64,000 bases of DNA, taken from NCBI RefSeq assembly GCF_036417845.1, contig NC_089979.1:120623415-120687414 (forward strand), read 5' to 3'. This DNA is from Apteryx mantelli. Taxonomy: Eukaryota; Chordata; Aves; Apterygiformes; Apterygidae. Shown here piece after piece: positions 45,901-57,900 of the stretch. Positions within the stretch are counted from its first letter, which is position 1, and each line of letters begins with the position of its first letter. The notes beneath the pieces were generated by a model, which searched no databases, was not told where the DNA came from, and saw only the letters and a program-made list of their open reading frames with translations. The translations under genes and the position numbers were made by a program.

Positions 45901-48900
45901 CTACACGGGTTTCACCTGAGTAAGTTTGTTTTTCTTAGCCACCATCTCAGAGTCCTTGAAAGTTTCCAACAGATACCTGTGATATCAACAGGGTCATTTC
46001 CACTGCTACTGAAAACGATGCATTCCAAGGAAGCCACTGATATTTAATGAGAGTGGTTTTTGGTGGGCTTGGACCAAAATCCTTTATATTTTTACCATCA
46101 TTCTTTGTTTCAAGGAAATAGGAAGAAAACTAACCCCCAAAGTTACTGTAGGGTGTGAGTCAGATTTTGTATTTGTTTTAGATGCCTTCATGTTGGAGTT
46201 AGCTATAGAGACCTATGTCAGCACTTACCTTGGAACGGAGCAGAGCACCTGTCTCAGCACGATTCTTTTCAATATCTCTCTCCCAGTGGATTCTGATTTT
46301 TTCCAGTATGTCATCCAGGCCACTTCCAAGAGGAACATCAAGTTCTTCCAGCTGAGATCCAGCAAGCTGTTTGTATAATACCTTCACATCCTTGGGAGAA
46401 AAAATAAACCCATTAAAAAAAAAGATGAAATGGCCAGTTGAACAGTAACTTCAGAGGAGCTTGAAGAAGAGCTCTTGGACGGCTGTTATTCTCATTATGG
46501 CATATATATGTGGGCAGGTAACAGCATCAGTGTTGACTCTCCTAGTTTCATAGCAAACATTGCAATATATGGAAGTTTAAAGGGGTCTTGTGAATTTCTT
46601 TCAATTTTGTGTGTTTTCCCTCTCATCTAAAACAACTTCCAGCTTTCTCAAGATTTGCAGGGGTGCTGAAGCCACTAGGTGTTTTCAGCAAAATTACGGC
46701 ACTGGGAATCTTGTGAAAGCAGGGAGGGGATGAAGCTTTATCCTGGCAGCCCAGGTCTCCATATGCATGCCAACATTGCTGAGATGTTGTGGTTGGAGAA
46801 ATAGTCCGTAAGAAATGTCAGGCAGGATAGTGCTTCACTTGAGTGAGAAATCTCAGCTCAATCTCTCTTTCACTCTTGAGGCATCAGCACAACTGCTTGC
46901 TGCCCCTTACGTGGGATTAGTAGTAACTCCATAGTCTAGTCCCCTGTCAGTAAAGATGCTTATTTGCGTCAGATCCTGAAACCTGTGCTGAAGTGTATAA
47001 TCCACCTTCGTGCAATAGTGCTGGTGAATGTAATGAGCAAGTGATACAGTATTGCAAAATCAGGCAGTAATTGCATACACTTCCAGCTGCTTGTCTCTTT
47101 GACTTGCTTCAGTGGTGTGTTGCTCAGAAGTAGAGACTCAGTTTCAGGCATCGAGTAGCTTGCTAAGCAGAGCATGAGTTTCCAGTTAATGTTCAGTGTT
47201 ATTGCAGCAGTACTATCCCATGTGCAGAGTTTGTTCTCTGTACAGCACTTTGTTTACATCTCTGTGAATGAGGATCAGACCTCTAGCAGTTGGGAGTTTG
47301 ACGTAAGTGACTCTCCAACCCCATGAATATCCTGTGTGATGTCTAATAAGAAATGAAATGACAGTGTCTCTTACACATCATATTTATCAGTTGAGAAAGA
47401 GTTAAAAATTGTAAGTAGGTAATTTTAATCATGCCTCAAAGGTTAGTGCTTTAAACTAGCAGAGAGAAGAAAAATAGGAACAGTTTTCAGAAGAATCCTA
47501 CTATCCATACATGACAGGTGTAGCTTTTTAATGCTTACTTAGCCAGATGAATCATCCCAACCAGCCAAAACAGGCACACATTAGCTTTGCAGTATCCCAA
47601 GTCTGGACTTACTTCTTCGTGATTCTTTGACAGCAAAGCTAGTTCTTCTTTCATGCTTTCTATCTGACTCTCCAGCTCCATTTTAGTTAAATTAGCATCA
47701 TCAATCACTTTATATAGGGAATTAATTTCATCTTCCACTGCCTTTCTGAATGGCTGCTCATTTTCATACCTGCAGAGAAAAAAATGTAATAAGCACAGCT
47801 CAGCAAGAGAAACTTTCATTTTTTTTTTAAATGATACCATCATGCTAATTAGCTGGTGTGTTCCAGACAGAGGCACAGAAACACGAAAGATATGCCTTGC
47901 CCTCACCTTGTCTTGATACACTTCAACTCCACTGCTAAAGCAGTCTCAAGTGCCTTGTCATTAACTCGGGATTTAATAAAACAGGCTAAGTTAGCACTCT
48001 GGGGTACAATATTATCAAACTGACAGTATTCCTGAATGAGGATGGAGAGGTATGTATTCTCTATTTAGATCTGGTGTTTGTATGCTGTATGAATATGTGT
48101 GCCTTTTACCCTGTAAAGTGGGAATAACTGCTCACCCTTTTACATAAAAACTTTTCAGAGCTAAGGATGAAAAAACATGTGAGTGTCAAGCATTACTTTT
48201 AGTAATGAGCATACTGATGAAAGTCTGTTTTATGTTCCTGGGTCGTAACCTGCCCTTAAGATCAAATCCTAGTAGCACCGAAGTAAATAGGAAATCCGGT
48301 ATTTGCTCCAGGCAGACAAAGATTTTCATCAAAGACTGTCCCGTTATTGGTTCAGACTTGAATGTGACTGCTTTGGCAGCTGCTGCTGCTGCTTCCTCTC
48401 CCCACCGACTCCCATTGTTTTAAAACTATCACTATATAGCGCATATTAACAGTGTGGACACTTCTAATTTCATCAATATGTGTAATGCAAATACATGTAG
48501 GTGGCAACTGCTCATTTAACTGAGACCATACTCCCTGAACAATTGGTTTGTCAACTAGAATTGCTGTTAAAGCAAAACAGCTAGTTTCTAAATTGCAGTT
48601 GCTTTTTTCCCCACCAGCTCAATGTTAGGGAAAATTGTGGTAGGTACTGCCAGTATATAGTGCTGCCTGCTGCATTGCTATTGCTTTTTCCTTTTCATTC
48701 TAGTCTTTCCATTTAAATTGTGGCTGGGTCACATAAAGAATCTCCTTTTCTGGGAGACTTCAGTGTCAAACCAAGCAAACCTGGGCACCTGGACTCTGGA
48801 GCAGGTTAGAAGGGAGCCAGCTTCATAAACAATTTCTGCACTCTTCCCCCAATAACCACCACCTTTGCTGGGAATTCAACAGCTTGGGAAAGAGGCAGCT

Positions 48901-51900
48901 GATCCCAGTGAGAATTAGGAGTTGTTAGTATGCAGTGGATTAACTGAACATTTTCTTTACAATGTAAATTGCTTGCAGAAGCCAATAGACATTTTTTTTA
49001 ATTATTTTTTAAAGCACTTAAAAATATGAGTGTGGCTTACTGCATGTAAAGGAACAAAATTAGTAGTTCAGAGTTTTACCTTTCTAAATTAAAAGACAAA
49101 CATAAGTATATGATTAATGCATGTTTTAGTATTATTAAATGAAACAATACCAGAGAGAGAGAGCACGCTGCTGAAGGGAAGATTAAAAATCATATGGAAT
49201 AAAAATGAATTAGTTTGAAGTACAGTTTGTACATCAGATCTTGCAAAAAACTATTTGTAAATGAACAAGTCTGTTATGAAGAAAAGCTAGAAGAATCAGG
49301 CCTTCTGAATATAGTTTGAAGAGCTTCATGTACTTATATACATGAATATTGTAAGGAAACGTGCTTATCCAGTTATATTCAGAACAACTTAGGCATTGCA
49401 AACTGAAAGACTCTTTAAAAGTAGTTTGTCAGTATTTAAGATCATCTTTTACTATTCATTCCTCTTGGCAAAGCCAAGGAAAATCAGTGCAGTCCATTTC
49501 TTTTTGCTTATCTAATGGTTTCATGCTGACATTTGTAGAGGTACATTGTTTGTATTTCAGATGCTGTAGCAGAATGATTATTTGTTCTAAAACCACTTGT
49601 TTGAAAATTTAAACTAAAAATCATACAAATGTTTGTGTTTGTAAAACATCAACCCAAAATTTGAATGAATACTGTCCTTTCAAAAGAGATCAGGGTCTGT
49701 ATATCAAAGGTTAGCTTAAATAACTTTGCCAGTACACATTTTTCATTACTATGAGTCTTGAAAACATTCTTCCAAATTAGTGTTATTGTCATAATTATTT
49801 TGCTGGGTTACAATAACCCTCCCAAGTTAGGTGGTTAAATATCCAACATAAAAAAAGTGAGTCCATTCTACCCATTAAACATTACTCCCCTACAGGGTAA
49901 GCCCTTGTTAAGGTAAAGTTTCAAAGAAATTGGCCAATTAGGTGCTTCACAAGACTACCTGTCTTTAAAATCTTCAGCACAAGCTTGAATGTTCTCTGTG
50001 TGCAACATAAGATGAGCATTTTCAAGGACTGCTTCGCCCACCTACAAGGGAGAAACAGTAGAGTTCAAACAATTAAGAGTATTAGCACATTAGCTATATG
50101 CATTATACATATATTTTAAGCAGATGGATAGTTTTGATTCTGAAAATAATCTTTTAGCCTAGGGCTGTTCAAGTGATTCATTCCAGATAATTTAATCAAT
50201 GAATTTCATACATACCATTCACAAATTGTCTGCAAATAGGCTGTAATTTTTCATCAATCTGTTCATTGCTCCCAACCATTCAGCTTCTCATGGAAACACA
50301 TTTATTCTCATTGTCGGCTGGTCACAAGGGGTAAAAGTCATTACTGGGCACAAGGTATGTTCATCATTTAAGTCCCACTTACATTTTCTAGGTACAGTTT
50401 AAGTAGCACTTATGCAGTTCCTGTTGCACTTCTCATATCAGCAATCCTCTTTAGGGTTGTACTCTTCAATGAGCCAAGGAATATTTGTTACTCATGCCTC
50501 GTGAGCAGTTCTCAGACTCCCAGAGCATTGCTTTTGTTCTCTGATGGGATTGTGTAAGTTCTTGTGTTAGATATGAGACCTAAGAAGCAGTCAGTCTTCA
50601 ACGATTATTCTAGTGAATGTGAAATACTATGGAAAGAGTGTACAAATAACATTGTGGTATCTTTGTTTGGTGCATTTTTAATACCCAGAAGGCACCTGAA
50701 GGGTAACCAAACCTGAAAGGTTTGCTACATAGCAGCTTGTTCTGATTCAAGAGGGTTTTTATAAAGTGGTAAAAAAGTAAAAAAGACCACTGCCTGCTCT
50801 GGAGTCACAGGTGCAGAGGTGGTGAACAATGAATTGCCAAATCTGGTACAAGGTTCACCATGGAATGGAAAGGTCTTCTCCACAACTAACTAGCCCGGAG
50901 CTCCCTGCGGCTTGGCCGTCCCACAATCTGTGCCGTCGTTCTGGAGGAGCTGACCTGCAGCTGCTGAAATGAAGACGGACTTGCTAAGGTGATCCCTGTG
51001 GCTCACCCTGGGTGCCCTGGGGGAAGGTGGCCCTCCAAGTGCCCTGGGGTCAGGTGCGCACCTGGGGCGCTGTACCAGTCCATGAGCCAGAGCTCAGGGG
51101 CACAAAGGTGGAAATGCCCCTCGTATGGCGTTAGCAGGCCACACATAGACGTAGCCACAACTCAAGTCTTTGCTGTAAGGGAGAGGCCAAACATCTGAAA
51201 AAGGTGATAGTGGGAGGACAGAGATCTGAGTGGGTTGCCTTCAAAGAGGCTGGATAGCTACAGGAGCAGCTAGCCTTTGGAGCTGCAACAGGCTTTGTAA
51301 ATACAAATCTCTTTCTTCCTTTTCAGGATTTATCCATGGAGATTTGTGACTGAAAGCAAACCAGCTCATGAATAAGAGTAGTTTTTTAAACAGGCCAGGA
51401 GAGTTCTTAAAGTAGAAATCCTTCTTTGGCTAATCAAGTTTGCAACTAAATGAGATGTGAATATACCTTAAGCATTCTGCTCTCTGTAGGTACAAAGGCA
51501 GTGCAGTGTGACAGCATCAAGGCTGCATCCAGACAAGTTATCTCATGTACCATAAATGGGATAGTTGCCTTAGTATGGTGCTTCTACCTACTCTTTGGCC
51601 TGCTGCTCAGTGAAGAAGTGGAGATGGAAATGTGAGGCTGAAGCATTTTTGCATGGCAATTAACATTCATCCTCACTAAAAGTGGCTTATTGCTCTTATC
51701 GTTTTAAAATCACATAGATTAGTGGCTAACAGATATGAAGTATGATGTATGTGAAGGCATTTGATAAGGAGAAATCTAGAGGAATAACCTATTCCCCACA
51801 CTGAAAGTCCATAATGGAACATGATGTTCAAAGCACTCTAGATTTTTAAAATCTAAGCACTGGAGAAAAAAAGAATGATCTACTTACTTCTCACCTACTG

Positions 51901-54900
51901 TTAGGAGAAAAAAGAAAAAAAAGGTGGCTGTGGCTGGAAGCCTGTGGTTAGAAGTAAGTTCCTACCAACTCCAGCTTAGCTTGGTTTCCAAAGGAAACAG
52001 AGCTTATACCATTACATGAGCTGCCAATTTTTCTTTAATAACTCTAGGATCTTTTTGCCAATTCCAACCAATATTGTAGAGGGACAGGCCATCTCAAAGA
52101 TACTCAGCTCCGACATGTTTTGTGAAAACAGCACCAGGATAGAGAATAGAAATGCCGTGAATGCTGCCACTGGAGAAAAAACTTTCAGTCTAAGCATGAT
52201 AGTTTCAGAACTTAGAGAAGCCACACAAGTCAGAGATGCTATGAAAGCCACAGGTGTGGGATAAGAGATGGTATCTTATTGCACATCAGCTAATGCAACC
52301 ATGCAGCACAAAATAGAAAACCTTTATGTGCTCTCTTGCACACCAGACTACTTATTTAAGAAATACCAGCTCATGTTCATTGTTCAATTCCTTATTTTCC
52401 TCTCCTCGCTTTCTTACAATCCCACTTTACTAGAACCAGCCTAACTGCCTAGCCCCCAAGTAGTCCCTCCTGTGACATTTCAGAGCAGCTAGGGAGAGCC
52501 CAGGACTTTGGTGCTGTACGGTGGCATGTCTGGCCCATCAGGACCCCTTGTAGGACATGAGTTTCTCCTGAAAGATGCAGAGAAGACATTTAGTCTTTAC
52601 ACAGCAGCAGCAGCGAGGTAGAGGCTATTGTCTGCAGATGCCCTTACAATCCTTTAACTGTCACTGTCTAGGAGTGAGCAAGAAGCAGAATTTGGCATAT
52701 CCTCTTCTTCAACCCAAACACTGAAAGGCTTTTTTTCTTCTAATTTTTAGAAAACTTACTCTTGGCCTCATTGGAATCTTTCTTTTTTTGCTTCATGTTT
52801 CTACAGAAATTACTGCATTTTGTCTTCCTGCAACTCATACGTGTATGGATGCTTCACAGAAGTTTTTACTGTTCTCCTGACTCAAGTCAGGGAAAAGAAA
52901 CATTGCCCTATGATTTACCATGACCAGTCAAAACAAGTCCATACGTCCCAGCCAGCACACGCGGTTACACTATCTGGCCGAATGTCTGAGAAAAATAAAT
53001 GCCTTTGAGGAAACTGTGAACATTCCACAAGCAAATGTAATGTTAAATTCTTTAAACTATACATTGCAAATTAGGAGTTATATTAATCACCAAGTTTATG
53101 AAGTTGAATTCAGTTTAAAATGCCTTTTGGTCTGCCATGAAAGTAAAAGCAGGGGAATAACTGGTAGTTTTCAGCTGCCTGGAATAATGTCTCTATGCTG
53201 AGACACACATAGGAGGCAAACTGCACTCTCACTACCCTCCGTTAAGATGCATATAGTACATTTTCTTTTCCTAGTTATTAAAAGCTATTTTTAGCAGTAA
53301 TGTCAGGTTTTGTTGGAGCATTTGAGGCGACTTCTTACCTGTCCCACAGTGTATGTCTTTATCAAAACCCTAGTACCATGCTCTTGAGGACTTTGTTAAT
53401 ATGTGAGCCTCTGTCCAGGACGAAATTACTCCCCTCTTTAAAAATTGACAGCTAATACCAAATAGACAGTGACAAAATCTAGGGGTTTCCAATTCTAGGC
53501 CCAAACTTGAATTGTACCATGTAAATATGGACTGTATAAAAAAATCTAATGCTTAGAAGGGTCAGAGGCCACTGCCATAGTGGAAGTCAGCAGAACTTAG
53601 ACTTTCAGCACTCCTGAAAATGAGCTATAGACCGTTTAAATACAATAGTCAATCTGAAGGATAAATAATTACATGGCAGCTTCTATGTAGAAAGCAAGTT
53701 TCCTGAAAAAGTATCTCTGATTCACATTAGCTATGAAAGCCTTTCTATAGGCTTAAAAAGAAAAGATGCAAGACTTCCATCTAGTGGTTCTTTGGTTTGA
53801 TTTAATTCTCCTAGTAACCAACAGTTGGATACAAGCATTCAGTATTAGTGAGACTGATTGCCTTTGCACTTTGCTGCCACATGTATTAAAATGCAAGATG
53901 CAGCAATTTAGGAAACACCCTTGTTTGTCTTAGTTTCAAACGAGAGGGCTCACAAAGCCGCAAGCAGCCTCATTGAGACATTGCTTCCTCCCTGAAATGA
54001 GGGAACGAAGCACAATGCTATCCTGCCTTACAGAGCTTCTGTGAAGCCTAATTCATTGGTGCTTACATGGCATTTTAAACTGCCAAGATGGGAAGTGTTA
54101 TGCAAGTTCAAATACTCTTACTAATAATAGCTCCTCTAAGTTGCATATTGTCTTTCTACAGTAGAATTTGTGATGCACATACACCTTTTGAACACTTTTT
54201 TTTCAGTTCTTGAGTTAACACTGAATATTCATGATATAAAACATCTCAACTAGACAGCATCAAAAATTTTCTTTGATTTCACTGGGATTTTATGGACATG
54301 AAAACACAATTTTAATTTTTAGCAAAAATTTCTTATTTGGATAAAAACTTCTGATTCGTCAGACTGCATCAAGTGGCCCACCTACTAGCTTGTGTCTGAC
54401 AACAAACAAAACCAGATGCTTCAAGGGGGTTTCCAAACTCCATCTGTGATAAAGTGTGATGTGATACAGACATTCAGGGGGAGAATCTATCCCCGGTGAC
54501 CAGCAACTTTTGATTTTTGACAGAGATTTCCCTAAATTTGGAATTGCAGAATTTACTACACCTTTCAAATTCTTAACTATACTTAACTGATAGCTTTGTA
54601 TAATCTTTTTATCCTTACAAATGTCTAGTCCCATTTTGAATGCTGCTAAGTTCATGGCCTCAGGTGTGGCCTGTCTCATGGTTTAGTTATTCACGTAGTG
54701 GAAAATTATTTGGCTTGTAATTTGACTTCAGTTTCAGCAAATGATCCCTTTACGGAAAAAGAATGGAAGATCCTGTCTAGTCTTTCCTACCACAGACTTA
54801 AAGAAATTGTTTATATCAGGCCATGGCTTCCAAAGCATTTTAATTCACAGCTGAGCCAGGCTAAAAGCACGCAACCCAGTTACTGCTGCCCAGATGCCGA

Positions 54901-57900
54901 GCGGTAACCTGGTGAGCTGCTTTCAGTCATGCTTTCTGTGTTGGGCCCATTCTCAGAGCCTCAAGGAAGCAAATGTAAAGGTAGGACTATTACTTAGGCA
55001 AAATAATACCTGGATAGAGGCTGGGAAGATTGATGTGTCCTTTGCTGATTCCTGCTGCATCTAGGAAAACAGGACTTCATTTATATATCTCATATTTTAT
55101 AAATAAACATGACTACATCAAAAAATGCCCAGTTCTCAAAGCAGTATCTCCTCCCAGAGAAACAACCTCTAAAAACTTTAATGTTGGCTAACCACAGGGA
55201 TTAAAAACTAATGATCCTACCTAACAGTTGTGTATGTAGTCCGAGGTTGGGGACTGTTGGAGGTGGATAAGAGGACTTAATTCAAACTAATTTATTGCCA
55301 TCCTCTATGTGGCAGTTAAACCATCTCAATACTGTTTTGAGAGAGCTTGTTGTGCCCTTGAGATCAGTAATAGAATAGTATCTGGCCAATTTACAGACAG
55401 GAATAACGCACCATCATTAGAGTGTATCCCAAGTAATGAAACGCATTGTCAGGACAGGAGGGGTTCCTCGGCAGCTCCTCTCCTTGCCCCTCAGCAAATA
55501 CGTTAGTGTTTTCAATGCTGAATGTAGTGATTCCTGGGACAGGCAACCCTGCACACTTTTCAGGCTTAATGTTGACACTGAGTAAATATAACCAGTAAGG
55601 CCAGGCGCAAATAAAGGCATCTCTCTAGAAAACTCCAATGATCTTTCAAATTCTCACAACCATACGCTGAAGTCACAGTGGTGATGAAATTGGTCCAAGA
55701 CATTTATTCCTTCTTGTACTTTTTTATTTACTTAGGTGATTTGAACTATGCTCTGTGCCATCTGATGGAGAGAGAGAGAGGAAGAGACTTATTTTGTCCG
55801 TCTCCCACATACCGTAATTGAAGAGTCATGGAGGCTGAACTCAGCCTTCATCTCCGTAAATGCACTAAGATTATTTCAAGCATTCTCTTTTCCCAGGTGC
55901 TGTACTGCTCTATGGGAAGGAGTTATCATTACAAATAACATTCTATTTTGCAGAAGAGACATTTAATTAGACATTTAAATCTCTTTTGCATTTTCTGTAA
56001 GAAGACTGGGATAAAGACTGGAAAAAAGGAGTTTGAGCAGGATAAAATAAGGTGAATTTATATTTCTGTCACATAAATCCCTCTCAGCAAGGTTTTCTCA
56101 TTTCACTCGGTTCCTGCAAAATTCCTCCTACTTTGCATCTGTCGGGAGGGGGAGGGAGAGGGAGGGAGAGGGAGGGAGAGGGAGGGAGAGGGAGGGAGAG
56201 GGAGGGAGAGGGAGGGAACACACCTGCTCTGGTAAAAAACAGCTGCCCAGACTGATAATTAACACTGTTAGTTGGATAGTTGCTTCAAATCATCCAGCTC
56301 TCTGTCAATAATTCATCGCCGTAATAGCTCTAACAATTGTAATGAAATACAAGTATTTTTTCCCCTAAAGGACCCTCCATTATTATCCTCCGATTCAGTC
56401 ATTGCCACTTGAAGCATTTTCCCCCTAGTTTAATGGTCATGAGAAATGCTGGTGCTCTTAGGCGTTACTGCCGAGAGGAAAGCAATTGAAAATGCCAGAT
56501 GTCGACGCCTGGCCGGAGGGAGGCTTCCCCCAGGCAATGCTGTCGTTACACTTGAGCTGGGGGGGACCGGGAATCGCTCCACAACAGCCAGCCTCTCTTT
56601 CTAGCAGGGTGCCCGGTGATTTTGGCCACCCGTCTGCCACGCTGCTGCAAGGGTGGCCAACAGGAGAGGGGCTGCTCAGCCACCCCGTCCCTCTGCCCTC
56701 AATGCTTGCCGGGGTGTGCTGGCGTTTTCCTCCCAGGAGGGGCTGCCCGGGGCAGTCCCAAGGTGTGCCAGCAGGCAAATAAGCAGTAAATGTAACCTTG
56801 AGTCAGCTCTGGGCTGCTCCTGCCTAGCAGTGGAGACAAAGCCATTCACGTTTCTGATTTTTGACTAGAAGATTTTCAGCAACCAAGGGCCACCGCTTCG
56901 CACGCTGCATGTGGCTCAGCATGGTTCACTGTAAGCTCTGTCACCGGCAGCATCCCTGCTAAATGCAGAAGGTACCTTAATTGCTGAGATACTGATCCCT
57001 ATGCCATAGTATCCACAGACTCCACTCTCCACCGGAATAGCTGCAGAACGCGTCCCCTTCAGTGTGCCCTTCCGCATGGCTCCCGTTTCCTAGCACTGAC
57101 CCATTTAGCAGGAAACGCACTGTAGCTATGGTTTTCTAAAACGGTTATTTAGAAAGATTTCTTGTCCTGTTGATTTGAATGGAAACATTATGTTTGTTTT
57201 CCAGGGACTAGTCCACCTGCCTGTTTGTCAGCAAAATGTGCATTGTTTCCCATGGCTTAGTAACAAGACTCTGAAATAACCTCTTTCATATGGCAGTAAA
57301 CAGATCAATTTACAGCTAGATACATAAACCTATAGGCAGATTTTTCTTTAAGTTTATACTATCTTTCATTGTTTTGGTGTAAAGATTTCTTTTCCCGAAT
57401 ATCTGCAAAAGCCAGTGCTGGAAAATGGGACTCCAGTAGTGAATTTTCTCAGTTCTGTTGCTACTTTCATATACCTGCACTGCACAGTATTCTTCACTTG
57501 CTGCCAGGATCTTATTTACCGCACTTTTAACGCACTGACTGCCCAGTATCTCTCTTGGGCTCACTCAGCAGGGTTAGAGACAGTTCTCCTTGCTTCCTCA
57601 CCAGCGAGCTGGCAGGGAAGCGCTCCCTTTTGTGCAACCCAGCTCCCCGACTGCTATGGCAATTTGGCTTTCCTCCGCCACCCATCGACAGCACTGGAGG
57701 AGGTACAGTGCCAGTGGGTTAAGCAAGTACCTACAGGTTACAGCAGTATATTTCTAGACCACCTCCCCATCGTCCCGTGTCAATTTGTGAACTTCTCTTT
57801 GCTTCATCTTTTTCAAAATCTGTTCATATCATAGGCTCCTGGCTTAAATAGGCAGCTGCTTGAGCAACTTTCTGCCTCAAAACTTTCACAGCTGCCTCAT

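Larger units (their letters stand above)
41023..47612 (-). other. BFSP2: BFSP2 introns 3-5
   Basis: Introns at 46391-47612, 41649-46228 and 41023-41516. No additional exon was recognised. A CR1 3'-end relic lies near 45.1 kb; the rest is AT-rich unique sequence. Confidence 0.6.

Noticed and set aside
48250-48395. A second possible exon in BFSP2 intron 2 (open frame, CAG|GTTACG donor).
   Set aside because: The predicted peptide starts with an alanine run and is not coiled-coil-like. The donor is weak and the opposite strand is also open, so low-complexity chance is likelier.
56486-56782. Open frames on both strands at about 56.46-56.87 kb.
   Set aside because: Local GC-rich sequence, no homology recognised and no splice context.
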